In this document: piece after piece, positions 35,400 through 47,340 of the stretch
Layout: every line of letters begins with the position of its first letter
Numbering within the stretch: position 1 is the stretch's first letter
NCBI RefSeq assembly: GCF_050624435.1
Contig: NC_134539.1
Span: 40,270,001 to 40,334,000, forward strand
DNA length: 64,000 bases
From: Tenrec ecaudatus
Taxonomy: Eukaryota > Chordata > Mammalia > Afrosoricida > Tenrecidae
Direction of reading: 5' to 3'
The notes under the pieces: model-generated
What the model was told of the DNA's origin: nothing
The model's database searches: none
What the model saw: the letters and a program-made list of their open reading frames with translations, nothing else
Position numbers and translations under genes: made by a program

Positions 35400-35585
35400 C
35401 ACGAAACTGAATTATGACTCATAGCGACCCTATAGAGCAGGTTAGAACTTCTCCTGTGGGTTTCTGAGTTTGTGATTCTTTGTGTCAGCATAAAGTCTTT
35501 ATCTTGAAGAGTGGCTGGTGGGCTCAAATAGCTGACCTTGGGGGTCACGGTCAAATACATAGCACATTGTACCCTCAGGGATCTT
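35400..35585 (-). repeat. AfroSINE, antisense
   Basis: Complement of a SINE with a well-kept tail ('atgactcatagcgaccctat') and body ('tcctgtgggtttctgag'), ending at the head near 35580. Confidence 0.85.
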
Positions 35586-36100
35586 ACTTGTTGTACAGTA
35601 ACTCCTATTTCTGCCTCTCTTTTAAGATAACAGATCGGAACTGCTTCCTATTGTGGTCCTTGTGAAGTTCCAATGATATGCAATTCTAACTGTTCAAGTA
35701 TATCATTGAATCAGAGAACATCATGTGAAGTATAACTTGACACAATATCTAATGGAACACAAGCCATTTTACATGAATCTGGCATGCACTTGCTGATTCC
35801 AGGCTAGCTACCATTACATTAAAATACCCTGATGTTTTATGGACAAGCAGAGTGAAGAGTAATATATCACATATGTCCTGTATCTCAAAAAGTAGACCTG
35901 ATGTGGGAAAATTAATGTCACTTTTCTAATTAGCAGATCAGATATACCCAGAAATAAGTCTAATATTTCAGACACCAAAAGGTGTGTTGGGCAGTGCAAT
36001 GTGCATCTTACATATCTGTGACGCGTTCTCCATCAGCAGTGCGTACTCTAGTCTCTTTCTTGAACTTTTGAAGATCAATCTTAAATATTTGTGTCCACTC
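35586..36100. other. Unassigned stretch
   Basis: No feature recognised. Confidence 0.3.
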
Positions 36101-36104
36101 TAAT

Positions 36105-36318
36105 ACACCCCCAAGTACTTTGGATGTGTTGTCAGGAGTGACTTGTACCTGGAGAAGGGCATCATGTTTGGTGATGGAGAGTGGTAGCAGAAACGAGGAA
36201 GGCCTTCGACAAGATGGATGGGCAGACTGGTTGCAAGAATAGGTTCAAACATACGAACAATTGCGAGGATGGTCCAGGACTCAGTAGAGTTTCATTCTGT
36301 TGTGAATAAGGTTGATTT
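36105..36318 (+). mobile_element. RTE LINE 3' end, sense
   Basis: 'gtactttggatgtgttgtca', 'cctggagaagggcatcatg', 'caattgcgaggatggtccag' and 'gtttcattctgttgtgaata' follow the RTE C-terminal coding end and terminal sequence, as at 16100-16265. 5'-truncated. Confidence 0.85.
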
Positions 36319-36605
36319 GAGAGTACCTATCAAAAACCAGGCATATTTAGTAAAAAAAATATATAGCAATCATCAATGGAGGGTTATATATACTAAAATT
36401 TAAAACCAGATTTTGTATCATGTGAAGCACAAGAAGAAAATTTAAAGAAAATGGAATGTTTTGCATAATAATATCTTTAATAATTATGCAAATGAGCTCA
36501 CTTTATATCAAAGGAAGGAAAACATTGAATTGTCCTGAGCTTCATAGACTACTGAGAAATATGCAAACTTATGAGTGTATTACTTCTCTTACCTTAATGC
36601 AAAAG

Positions 36606-36790
36606 AGCCCTGGTGGCGAAGTGGGTTCCACATTGCTGTGCTAATCAGAACATCAGCAGCTTGAAACCACTAGCTGCTCCATGGGAGAAAGACAAGGCTT
36701 TCCACTCCCATGAAAAGTTATCATGGGAAATCCACAAGGGCATTTCTACCCTGTCCCGTAGAGTCACCACGAAATGGTTTCTTCTTCCTG
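36606..36790 (+). repeat. AfroSINE, near full length
   Basis: Starts 'GAGCCCTGGTGGCGAAGTGG', then 'gcagcttgaaaccactagc' (B-box region), 'gagaaagacaaggctttcc', 'aaatccacaagggcatttc' and tail 'gagtcaccacgaaatgg'. A typical tRNA-derived head with pol III box remnants, not an active tRNA. Confidence 0.88.
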
Positions 36791-36907
36791 GCAACCAGTC
36801 TGGAAGCAAACGAAAATAAGAAACATAAACTGAGCAAACTGAGTAGGGGATAAATCTAAATGCAAAAAAGCCATAAGTAAACATAAAAAGCTGCCCCTCA
36901 ATTATTT

Positions 36908-37082
36908 CTCAATAGGACTAGTGCAGTGGTTAAGGTTGGAACCTAGCCAACATTACAAAAGAAAGGTCGGTCTGCTTCTATAAAGATTACAGCATTGGAT
37001 ATCTTTGGAAACAGCTCTGCCCTATTTATTCTCTAGAATCACCAGGAGTCAGAAGTAACTTGTCAGCAATGGGAGTACCACA
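36908..37082 (+). repeat. AfroSINE, diverged
   Basis: 'ctagtgcagtggttaagg' (head), 'aagattacagcattgg' (body) and 'accaggagtcagaagtaac' (tail) occur in order, about 120 bp after the previous SINE and in the same orientation. Confidence 0.75.
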
Positions 37083-40000
37083 AGAGAATGATGTATGCTG
37101 AGACAGGGAGCTTTATTAGCTCTAAACCAGTCTAGAGGTCCATAGTTGGCCTGAGAGCTTCCTGAGGTACTCGCTGGTCGAGCATCACACTGCTAGGGTG
37201 ATTGGGGTGGTTCTTCATTCCGGATCTCACTGGATGCATCAATGATAGCACGAAGAAAATGCTCTGATACAAATCGTTGAATTACACGTTTAGGGTACCT
37301 ATGAATTCTCAAGATAGCCATTCACTCCTAAACTTTAGTGGCATCTAGCTCTAATTGGGTTCAGCAGAATATAAGCACTTAAAATAAGCAGAATAAACAT
37401 AAAAATCTTTGTGAAAAAAATCAAAACCTCTATTCCTATCTATACGACTCTAAGTAGTTAAGTAAACTTTAATTGTATTGGTTTGTAGAATTATAAAAAG
37501 AACTTATGGGATCAAATCACCTTGATGGGGGTCACATATTAAAAATTAGGAACAGTGGAAACAAAACAAACACGTTTTCCTGTCAATATTTACAACAAAT
37601 GTGAACAGCTCCCCTTTGGCTGAAGATTGCTGGAGAAGATCTTATGTTCCGAGATCATCCAAAAGAGCTGGTTTTTAGCCTTATTTCCTAACCCTAAGTA
37701 ATTATTGATCACTCTCTATAATATTGGCTTTCTCAGGAACACACCAGTGTCCGCTAACTTATTTAATGCCAATATATGGAAGATATAACACCTCTGTAAA
37801 TATAATAATCGTGAGAGAAATTTGTATATGTGCTTTAACACATCTGAGTAAACTATTTTTCAATTTATGAATCCTGGTGATGTATTTTTCTCTTCATTTT
37901 TTATTGTTAACTGAATTCTAAAACGTTGTACTTCTGGCAGACAATCTTTTCTTATCTAAATTATTTCTTTTCAGAGTCATTCTTTCACACAAACCGAATC
38001 AGAGTTCTTTTCTAGGATTTTTCCCAGATGAGAATGAAGGAAGAAAGGATCCTTCACACTGAATGTGAAACTGAGAATATGATGTTGGCCTGTAAAGAAA
38101 AGGGAAGAAAATAAGTCAGCAGTGAGATGGAAAGAGTCTTCTAGAAAGAAGGCTGGTGTGTGGAAAACAAATGAGACATAATGTCATGGCAGCGCATACA
38201 CCTAACCCAGACTTCTCACCCTGTCCGCCTCGCCCCTTCCACACACATTAGATTACCATTCACCTCTTCCTCGTGTCTTCAGCTAGTCCAGGTTCTATTT
38301 TATTTTATTTTGTTGCTATTTTCCTTTACAACCAAAAATGAACTGACTCCTCAAATACCATGGAATACTCACAAGTATGTGAAATATTAAGATTAGCGGA
38401 GGTTATAGTCCTGGTTAGACAGTCTGAAGAAATTGGTTGGACCTCATGTTATCAAACGGAGAGATAAATGTACTTAAAACAACCTCGATAAGGGTGAAGC
38501 TTTCCACGAAATGATTGCATTCAAAACACTAGTGTCATTGGAATGAGACTCTTTATGCACTCTTCTTTCGTTTTGCAGGTTCCTTTTGTTCACTATCTGC
38601 TTTATCATCAGGAAACAATTGGAAAAGAACAAGCATAACTCTGAACCAAATGATTTATGTCTGTTTGTAAAAACCTTGGGTGAGAGATAGAAGGTTTTGC
38701 CTGAGTAGTTCAGAATCCATGATAGTCGTTTATTTTCATTTTGGAAAGTCATGATTGATCTGTATTTCTGTGTGTTTCTTCCAAGCTTTTTTATCTTCTT
38801 GTGATTGCTTTTTCATACTGCATTTAAAATATCAGATTGATGTCCCTCGGATGTGTGCTAATTGTGATTTTTTTTATTCTACCTTTTGTTCCATTCCACA
38901 CTGATTTGTGTTAAGGTTCATTTATCACTTCTACATTTTGACTTGGCCTAAATTAGCTGTGGAGAACCAAGTGATTGCCTTAGTTTCTGTCAAGATTGAT
39001 TTGTCTATCTTATTTTTTCTAGATTGATAGCCCCTACTTTTAATTTGGCTAAGTCTTTCCTTCTCATTAAATTGACTTCTTGTTGTTGATTACAGTGAAA
39101 CATTGGGCACATTGTTCTAAAAATCTCTTTCATGATAAGCCCATAAAACTCAGATTTTACCTGAGAAGGTTTCCAAGCCATTGTGTATTTTTAAAAATAG
39201 AGCTGTGTATTTAATAATTAAGGTCAAGAGTGAATTGGGAAATGTATTATAGATTGTCATAGGTTAAAAGAGAATCTATAATACATTAAAATTCATTAAT
39301 ATAGTCTCTATAGTTCTTTTTCTTCAGGTTAGTTATAGTCTAATACAATATCTTCACATTTATTAACACTTTGTAATTTTATTTGTTATTATTTTTGCTT
39401 AAAGTTTATTTTTTTGGAGATAAGACAAAAGAGTGACAGATTACCTCATTGGATAACTCATTAGATTTTGGATGCCTCTGACTCTCCTCGGTTTTGTTAT
39501 TTTTTGTCCCCTTATACGAGAATATAAATGATAGGCAAACAGGCTTTGATTATGGGAGTGAAGTACCAGATGAATCTTATAATACTTAAAATGTAAACTA
39601 GAGCTCATAACTACTTAGTAATAGAATTTAAGTAGCTGTAGTAGTAGAACCAATAAGCCAAATATTCCAGAAAGTTTGATAGGTTTTTTTCTTTGGGAGG
39701 GGAACTTAAAAATCCAATTACTTCAATACTGATTTTTTTTTTTTTGCTGGAAAAGAGGATAAAAATTATTTTCTTTTTTACCTAGCTTCAAATGAAAGAT
39801 TTCAACCAGTAGACACCATAAATAGGGCATTTTTTTCTTTTCTATCATATTTTGTCTACACATGTAATCATGTCATGTTTTCACATGTCATCGCTGATGC
39901 TTTAATTTTAGGAGTACATATTCTACAAAGGTTGCAGTAATATATTGACACACATGGTTAGTAGAGGGTATACCTGAGATATAAATTCACAACTTTAGAA

Positions 40001-40339
40001 AGTGAGGGCAGTACTTAATTTGCCAGATTATATATTCTGGTATCTAATCTATGTTATAAAATATAATTTTGAGAATGATTTTTGTTTCTTCATAACATAC
40101 ATGCACACATACATACATAACTGCAGTTTCATAAATGGTACAGGATTTTCTATTAATGCCTACATAAACCATCTTATTCCCTTATTAATCTATTTCATTA
40201 ATGTTCTAAGGCATGCAACAATACAAAACTTTTCTAAATAATTGCAAATTAGGAAATAATGAAACATCAATGATTTCAATTATGTAAATTAAAACTTGGT
40301 TGATTTTTAGGATTATACCTTTTTTTATTCCCTAAACTG
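37083..40339. other. Long unassigned region
   Basis: About 3.2 kb with no recognisable gene or repeat. It is AT-rich throughout, with open frames no longer than 92 codons. This may include unique ancestral DNA and is the longest repeat-poor part of the window. Confidence 0.35.
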
Positions 40340-40373
40340 TCATATTTAATATTTACTGTCTTCTTTGGAGCAC

Positions 40374-40620
40374 TTTCTTTTTTTTTCCCCACGCAAATAC
40401 ACCGTTTATTGGCACACTGTCTCAGAAGACAACAATATGCAAATGCCAAAGTGCACTGAGGGGTGGCCAAGCTCCCGGATCCATGGACATTTCCTGAGAC
40501 CCAGAGTCCCGGACAGTTCACCCACAGCTTAGCTCCGACACCCACAGCCATGCACACGCTCACACAAGCGCCATAGGCTTCCTGGCTCAGAGGAACGTGG
40601 TAGAGAAATCTCTTCCTTAT
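40374..40620 (-). pseudogene. Possible retrocopy of an mRNA 3' end
   Basis: On the minus strand a GC-rich sequence of about 200 bp ends 'CCAATAAACGGTGTATTTGC', followed shortly by an A-run (plus-strand T-run at 40379-40387). This is an AATAAA signal with a tail, so a processed transcript end is likely. The parent gene was not recognised. The 95-codon antisense frame over it has no known motif. Confidence 0.45.
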
Positions 40621-41270
40621 ATAGAAAGAATACTTTGATTAAAAAGCAACTATAATGCTATTGAATTTCATCATCAAAATTATTAGTAGCCAGCAAAAAA
40701 TATTTTGGTTGTAAAAATAATGTAATGGTTATCACTTGATTAAAATCCTTTACTTATAATATTAATCTTCACATAAATTGACAATTGGTGTTAATTAAGA
40801 AAATATTGTGTGTTGGAATTTTGGGTTACGTTGATTGATTACATTTATTCTAATTTTTGTTGTGTTTGTTTTCTTTTTAACATGTCATTAATTAGACCAA
40901 AGTATTAGTCAGCTCTAGTACAACCTTAAATAATTTGACTCAAATTGAGAGATATGAATTAATAATATTGTTTAAAATATTCAAAAAGTAAATCATCATT
41001 AAATAGAAAGCGATAATTTGAATAAAACATTCAAAAATTTATAAAACCATTAAAATAGGCTTTCCAATGGATCTTTATTTTCTTCCACTGATTTGGCCAT
41101 TTAAAATTAAATTATGAAATACTGTCACTAATTCAGAAATATGAATATTTGCTTATATATTCTGAGGCACAGCTATGCTACCTTATGTTCACCTATTAAC
41201 TTAGGAAAGTTATTAAATATACAATCTCCATTTATTAATGTTAAAATAACTAAAATTAACGAATACATCT
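40621..41270. other. Unassigned AT-rich DNA
   Basis: Nothing recognised. Confidence 0.3.
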
Positions 41271-41274
41271 GATT

Positions 41275-41395
41275 TCCATACATAGTACTAAGTGATTAAA
41301 TATATTTTCATTAAATGTATTACATCATTTAATTCTTACAAAACTCCAGAAAGCAAAACATGTAAATAAAAATGAAATGTTTTCTGCCAGATAAG
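41275..41395 (+). repeat. MIR-like SINE fragment
   Basis: 'tagtactaagtgattaaata', 'ttacatcatttaattcttac' and 'aaaactcca' follow the MIR core order (gtgctaag...catttaatcctcacaa). Ancient and weak. Confidence 0.45.
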
Positions 41396-41539
41396 GAATA
41401 AGATAGCAAAAATAATACATGTATGTTTGCGTGTATGACTTTTAATTTTAATCTAATTTCAGACTGACAAAATGTTGAAAAATAGTACAAGGAACTTATA
41501 TCACTTACGTGCTTACCAGTTCATTACATTTGATGTGAT

Positions 41540-41987
41540 TGTGTGTTAGGCCGGGTGGACTAGAGAAGCAAATCCAGTGACACTCACATATGTGTAAGAA
41601 AGAACTTTATATCAAGAAGTAATTATATAGCAAGAAAACATCCCTGCCAAGTCCAACTCAAGTACATTATTCATATACTAATCCATAAATCCCTTTCAGC
41701 TTGGCACAGCCACCTGCAATGATGCAGAATGCAGGAAGATCACTGGCGGTGGGTAGAAAGTCATGTGGATCCAAAGTCAGTGGGAACATGGCAGGGCTTC
41801 AGCAACACTCCGGGTGGTCAGTAAGCAAGAGTGAAGGCAGAGGAGAGGGAGGCCGACCCCCAGAGAGCCGTACACGTCAGTCACACCTCCAAGAGAGGTC
41901 CTCAGGCTGAGACCTGATTGACAGGCTAACCTCCACCCACATCTTCACACAGGGGCAATACTGGAACACAAACCTAACTATCATACA
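41540..41987 (+). mobile_element. ERVL-type solo LTR with 5-bp duplication
   Basis: Starts 'TGTGTGTTAGGCCGGG' and ends '...CTATCATACA'. 'gtgat' flanks it on both sides (41535-41539 and 41988-41992). The 5' block 'ggactagagaagcaaatcc' and the 'tgatgcagaatgcaggaa' block are shared with the copy at 43552. No retroviral internal region is adjacent. Confidence 0.88.
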
Positions 41988-42084
41988 GTGATATGTGATG
42001 TTGTGCTTCCTATGAAGATTTTTTTCTCTGGAATAGAACACTGTAAGTTGTAAATATGCGCACTCACACAAACACCCACTGTTA

Positions 42085-42235
42085 GCTAGTTGGTTCTAAT
42101 GTACAGCTGCGGTATAGGACACAGAGAGCTGCCCCTCTGAGTTTCTAGAGCTGCATATCACCATGGGAGCAGAAAGCCTCCTCTTGTCCACAGAATGGTG
42201 GAGGGGGGAGGTTTGAACTCTTGACTTTCTTTTTT
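42085..42235 (-). repeat. AfroSINE, antisense
   Basis: 'ctgcccctctgagtttctag', 'caccatgggagcagaaagcc' and 'ggtttgaactcttgac' are the complement of the SINE body and head. Confidence 0.7.
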
Positions 42236-42454
42236 TGTTCATTTGTAAAACTGAAATGGCAGTAGTACCTACCTACATCATAAAACTCTAATTAAATGTA
42301 ACAGAAGTTTTGTTTTGTTGTTAATGAAAGTTAAATACACTTAGTACAAAGCCAAACTCATAAAATGGATTCAGAAAAACATGCCCCTACCTCTACTATA
42401 TCAGTAAGCTTAATGAAGATATATACTTTCGAAGACATTTTTAACAATTCACAC

Positions 42455-42580
42455 CCATATCCATAGAGTTGATTCCTACTCATTGCGAGCCTATAAATGG
42501 TTTCCGAGGCTGTAAATGTCTCAGTGTGCAGATAGAATCATTTTTCTCCCTGTGGCAGTTAGTGGGATAAAACTTTTGAC
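42455..42580 (-). repeat. AfroSINE fragment, antisense
   Basis: 'tagagttgattcctactcat' and 'gcgagcctataaatgg' are the complement of the tail, followed by part of the body. Confidence 0.65.
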
Positions 42581-42684
42581 ACCTATCTGACAATGTCACC
42601 AAAGCCCCTTCCCTTTTAAACAACTGTGCTTTTTATCAGGCTCCATGAAGTCTGCTAATCCCACAGCAAGACCATGCGCCACCG

Positions 42685-42760
42685 AAGGAAACATGCCTGG
42701 CCCCGCAACATCCTCCCAATTGTTGTTAGTGTTCCAGTCCATCAGATGTTTAACAAAGAG
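42685..42760 (-). mobile_element. Possible RTE tail fragment, antisense
   Basis: 'atgcctggccccgcaacat' followed by 'cctcccaattgttgtta' resembles the antisense RTE end at 9820-9860 and 63760-63850. Short and uncertain. Confidence 0.35.
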
Positions 42761-42761
42761 G

Positions 42762-43200
42762 TCTGTGTAATTGAGAACTGCATTACCTGTGAACGCCCTG
42801 CCATTAAACATACTTGATATGTGAACATGTAATTTATACTATTTCTATGGTTAGAGATAGCTTATTTATGAAGTATATATTCTTAATATTTAGGATATTA
42901 TGATATTTTGACTGTGAATGGTCTTTGAAGATTAAGAATATTTTTTGTTTTAAGAATTCTATTATCCTACAATAGGCTCATTGAAAATCTCAATATAAAT
43001 TATTATGAAATATGAATCATTATAATCTTAAAATATTCCTTAGGGACTTTATGTTTTTAATATTTTTTCTTATTATTTAAGATAGTGAACAATGTAGTAG
43101 GAACACATAAAAACTGCCTTTATTGTTCAGATTAATATTCTAGTCAACTTAATGGCTAATTTATGTTATTTCATCAATATTTATTCTAATACAAATTATC
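42762..43200. other. Unassigned AT-rich DNA
   Basis: Nothing recognised. Confidence 0.3.
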
Positions 43201-43202
43201 TC

Positions 43203-43390
43203 TGGTGGCACTAGAATGTTCATAAAGAGGTTGACTATTTGAATTTACTCAACACTCTGCAGGAGAATGATGTAATAATCTACCCATGTAGAGATTTACA
43301 GTCTTATAAACCATATGGGGATTTCTCCTCTGTTCCATAGCATTGCTTTGAGTTTAAATCAACTCAAAGTCACTAGGTTAATTTATTCTC
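43203..43390 (+). repeat. AfroSINE, diverged
   Basis: 'tggtggcactagaatg' (head), 'gagatttacagtcttataaa' (body) and 'ttaaatcaactcaaagtc' (tail) occur in order. Confidence 0.65.
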
Positions 43391-43439
43391 AAAGCACAAA
43401 CAAAACTAGCTATCATGGATTACATTTTTACAAATAACA

Positions 43440-43543
43440 ATACTATAGGACAAGGTAGAATTGTCCCTGTGGGTTTGCAAGACTAATTCTTTATGGGAGT
43501 AGAAATCCTTTTTGTTGTCCTGTGGTTAATGGAGTACTTATGA
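43440..43543 (-). repeat. AfroSINE fragment, antisense
   Basis: 'ctataggacaaggtagaatt', 'gtccctgtgggtttgcaag' and 'atgggagtagaaatcc' are the complement of the body. It faces the preceding sense SINE. Confidence 0.65.
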
Positions 43544-43551
43544 TGAAATAG

Positions 43552-44011
43552 TGTGTTAGGCTGGGTGGACTAGAGAAGCAAATCCAGAGACACTCATAAA
43601 TGTGTAAGAAAGAGCTTTATTTCAAGAAGTAATTCTATATCGGGAAAGCATCCCAGCTCAGTCTAACTGAAGTCTATAAGTCTGATACTAGTGTACAAAA
43701 TCCTCTACAGACTCACACATCTGCAGGCAATGATGCAGAATGCAGGAATATCAAAGGTCAATGGGTGTAAATTCATGTGGATCCCACGGCAGTGGACACA
43801 TTCCCAATTGTGGCAGCAATCAGGCTCAGCTAGCAGAAAGGGGAAGGCAAAAAAGAGGGGAGGGTCCCAGGGCTATTTCAAGAAAGCCATGTCCACAAGG
43901 CGGCACCATCAGGCTATGACCTGATTGACAGGTTGAATGCCACCTGATTGACAGGTTGGATACTTATATATATATATCTTCAAGTTGACATGAAATTATG
44001 TAACTGGTACA
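43552..44011 (+). mobile_element. ERVL-type solo LTR with 5-bp duplication
   Basis: Starts 'TGTGTTAGGCTGGGTGG' and ends '...ATGTAACTGGTACA', preceded by 'aatag' (43547-43551) and followed by 'aatag' (44012-44016). A TA repeat lies at about 43967-43977. It is closely related to 41540-41987 but has its own duplication, so the two are separate insertions and not a provirus pair. Confidence 0.9.
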
Positions 44012-44029
44012 AATAGAAATGATGACAAT

Positions 44030-44155
44030 AATTGGCCACTTTGAGCATTGTCTATTGAGGAGTATGCCAACTTGTTTATATACATTGTCTTACTTCCCTC
44101 ACACAAGTTTTGTTAATATGAAAAGATTATTCAAAATTTAATTAAAAGTAACATG
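44030..44155 (+). repeat. MIR-like SINE fragment
   Basis: 'gagcattgtctattgagg' through 'cttacttccctcacacaa' follows the MIR core order. Ancient and diverged. Confidence 0.45.
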
Positions 44156-44159
44156 AATC

Positions 44160-44660
44160 TCATAGAGATTATGAAACCTTCCTGGAGAAAATTGAGTCAC
44201 AAAGAATGTAAGCCCAGTTCAGTCCGACTTTATGTAGTGAATCCTGCTATCTACTAGAGTTTCTAAAAGGTGTCATATCAATTGACATCTTGAACATAAG
44301 TATCCCATTACCAAAATAAATCTCAGAAAAAATTTATCTCTTATGTTATACTGCTAAACATTTTTTAGCTCAGTCAACAAACCATAAATTGGATAGAATA
44401 AAAAGTGAGGCATTTATAGAGCACAGAACCAACCACCAGAGGCAGGCTATGGGGTGCAGAGCACATGACAGGACTGTCAGGGAAAATGCAGCCAAATGAC
44501 TGTCTATAAAATGCTTGCACAGTATTTGAGCAAAAATTGCTTATTTTTTATAAAATATTCCTGAGCTTGGTTATATGAACAAAACTATATTTTGTAAATT
44601 CAGCTCACTGGTACACTTACAAGACTAGAAAAACGTATGCTACTTTTCAGATCTTCCAAT
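44160..44660. other. Unassigned stretch
   Basis: Nothing recognised. Confidence 0.3.
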
Positions 44661-44661
44661 A

Positions 44662-44860
44662 CCCACTGGTGATGCAGTGGGGTAAGCAGTGGGCTGCTGA
44701 CTGAAAAGTTAGTCAGTCAAGTCTACCAGCCAATCTGTAAGAAAAGGATGGGGCCGCCTCCTCCTGTAATGAGCTGCAGTCCTAGCTAGACTGTGGAGCA
44801 CTTCTTATTTGTCCAAAGGGTGGCTAGGCGGTGGAATCATCTACACAGAGGGTTGGTCTG
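44662..44860 (+). repeat. AfroSINE
   Basis: 'cccactggtgatgcagtggg', 'agcagtgggctgctgactg' and 'taatgagctgcagtcctagc' follow the head and body. The tail is diverged. Confidence 0.7.
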
Positions 44861-44951
44861 CTTTGGTTTGTACAATGTACACGAATCAGAGCATTCACTG
44901 TCACCTGATTACAATGACAATTTGAATCATGTGGCTTCATCAGTAGATGTT

Positions 44952-45140
44952 TAAACCAAACTCACTGCCATCAAGTCAACTCTGTCTCAAAGTGACTCTG
45001 TAGGACAGAGGAGAACTGTACCTTTGGGTTTCTGAGACAGTAATCTTTCTCCCTGATAGCAACTGATGTATTCTAACTGCGAATCTTGTGGCAAGCGGCC
45101 CAGCATGTGGCCCACTCTGCCAGCATTGTCAGTCACTAAC
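44952..45140 (-). repeat. AfroSINE, antisense
   Basis: A clear antisense tail 'aaccaaactcactgccatca', then 'gtgactctgtaggacagagg', 'tttgggtttctgagacag' and the head complement near 45100-45140. Confidence 0.88.
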
Positions 45141-45154
45141 ATTACCCTGGAGAC

Positions 45155-45410
45155 CCCGTCTGTAGCGGCTATGTGTTGGCCTGTGACCTGCAGGGTTTAC
45201 ACGACATTTTATCTTATTATTATGTGATCAAAGTGATTACAATATTACTAGAGACTCTGTATGATATGATATAGCTGAAGGTTCATACTTAAAAGTTTTT
45301 AACTTTAGGAATATTCTTTGCTTTCTCTAAAATTTTCAAAAAGAAAAATACAATTGCCTCCTACACTTTCATGCACACACACATACACTCATAGCCCTTC
45401 CCAGAGCACA
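45155..45410 (+). repeat. About 260-bp repeat, copy 1 (SINE head plus unknown body)
   Basis: Begins with SINE-like 'gtagcggctatgtgttgg', then continues into sequence that is not SINE and is shared with 47068-47340: 'aatattactagagac', 'tagctgaagg', 'attctttgctttctct' and 'attgcctcctacac'. It ends in a CA-rich stretch. Same orientation as the second copy. Confidence 0.7.
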
Positions 45411-45453
45411 AATGTTGGCAATGTTCTCCCAAATTCATTTTTAAGATGTTTAC

Positions 45454-45974
45454 TGTGCTAGCCTGGGTAGACTAGAAAAACAAATCCACAGAAACTAATA
45501 TGTATATAAGAGAGAGTTTTATATGAACGGTAAGGGTACATTATGAAAGCATCCCAATCCAGTCCAGTCCAAGCCCTTAAATCCAACATTAGCCCATATG
45601 TACAACACCAGTCTACAAAGTCCTCCTCAAACTCGCAAAACACACGTGATGACGCCAAATTCAGGAGGAAAGCTGAACCAGTGGGGGTGTAAACATCTCA
45701 GTGCTGGCAGGGGTCTCCACGCCACTTCTCAAACACCCAGGGCTGCATCAGGGTACTTCCATGAGGCTTCTCCTCAGGGATGTCTCACAGGAAGTGAGCC
45801 TTGCCAGCTGAAACAGGGAACTGGCTAAGGTAGCTGAACCCTGGTCCAACCAGCATAGAGCAAGAGACCTGAGAACTAGAAAGGCAAGGCTCACCTAGCC
45901 ACTTATTTCTCTGCCCTTCAATTAATCCCACATGTTTATTGGCCAGGTTGTCACAATAAACCTTAATTATCACA
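45454..45974 (+). mobile_element. ERVL-type solo LTR with 5-bp duplication
   Basis: Starts 'TGTGCTAGCCTGGGTAG' and ends '...TTATCACA', flanked by 'tttac' on both sides (45449-45453 and 45975-45979). The same subtype as 18560, 19648 and 60509, sharing 'gagagagttttatat' and 'ccagctgaaacagggaactg'. Confidence 0.9.
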
Positions 45975-45979
45975 TTTAC

Positions 45980-47050
45980 AAAAAGTTATTTATTTTTATT
46001 ATATGTTATCAAATATGTATAGTGACCAACAGCAATACTCTGATTAAATGTGAATGGAATTATAAATATTTACTAATGGGAAATTTGGAAAATTCTGAAA
46101 AACAAATTGAAACATTTTAATCCTTATATTCATTTAATTTCATCATTTCAAATACTGTTTATTGATTTATTTTATTTAGTTTATAGTCTTTTGGCTTTGT
46201 AATTGTATGAAAAAATGCTAACAAAAAAGTAGAGAAAAAGTTGCTCTGCAGTATTCTTCCTACTCATCACCTGAAATCTGTCATGGAAATAAATTTAGCA
46301 AGAGAAAGGTGTCTGAACTTGTCATGACTTTAATATGGAAAATGTGTCATGTGCATGAAGTGTTTTGGCATATTTCCTGACTTGATCCAGTAACTGTACA
46401 AAATAGATATTATTGTCTTCATTTTACAGGTAAACGATTTTAAATCACTTTAAGTCCATTTTCAAATTGCAAAAAAAATAATTTATAAAAATTAAGTCAA
46501 TGAGGATGTATGAAAGCAGATGAACCCTCAGATAATATAGAGAAGTAAGACTAATAAACTTATGCGAACAAAATTATATATTGTTTTTATTCTAGACTTC
46601 ACTAGACTAACAATCTATCCAATTAAGTTAGTCTATCTTCTAAAATTAAGGAACATACCATGCCTGGTCTTTTTCCTTGGAATACTGAACACCACGGATA
46701 GAGACAATAATGTTAATAACTAAAATAAAAACAAACCAAAGACAATAACTACACACTGAGTAAATATAATACACTATGTTGCATCATCTAGATAGCAGTG
46801 GATTTCATGTTTTTTGGTTTTAGATGCATTATGCTCACTATGTATACTTCTCACGATAACCACACCTCGCTGGTATTGGTATCTATTCAATGATAATTCA
46901 GAATCAGAAGATTTAGTGATTTATCTAAAACTCCAGGGTTAGAAATAAAGGTGCTCTGGATTAGTACTCTGTCTCTACATACATAAACCTATACTAATAA
47001 TAGAAAAGTCTCACTTTCAATTAAATGTGGCCCATTTGGCCAGCATTTTC
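45980..47050. other. Mostly unassigned AT-rich DNA with MIR-like traces
   Basis: Weak MIR-like cores occur near 46370-46450 ('attttacaggtaaacg') and 46840-46950. No gene. Confidence 0.35.
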
Positions 47051-47059
47051 AGAGCCCTG

Positions 47060-47283
47060 GATGGTGGTGTAGCGGCTATGTATTGGGCCGTGATCTGCAA
47101 AGTTTACACTACATGTATATCCTATTGCTCTGTGATGAAAATATTACTAAGAATTTGGTATGGGCTTGTGTAGCTGAAGGCGCATATTTGTTTTTCAACT
47201 TCAGAAGCATTCTTTGCTTTCCTTAGAATGTTCAAAATATAATTTTCAAAGAGAAAAATATGATTGCCTCCTACACCTTCATA

Positions 47284-47323
<40 letters not shown>

Positions 47324-47340
47324 CACGCACTCACTCTCAT
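47060..47340 (+). repeat. About 260-bp repeat, copy 2, with (CA)n
   Basis: Starts 'gagccctggatggtggtgta', a SINE head, then follows the text of 45155-45410, including 'attgcctcctacac', and ends in a (CA)n array at 47291-47321. Confidence 0.7.

Noticed and set aside
41540..44011. Two similar LTRs 1.6 kb apart read as one provirus
   Set aside because: Each LTR has its own perfect 5-bp duplication (gtgat and aatag), and the DNA between them holds SINEs and no retroviral gene. They are separate solo LTRs.
47122..47340. Antisense frame with poly-Cys/Val
   Set aside because: Translation of the (CA)n microsatellite.
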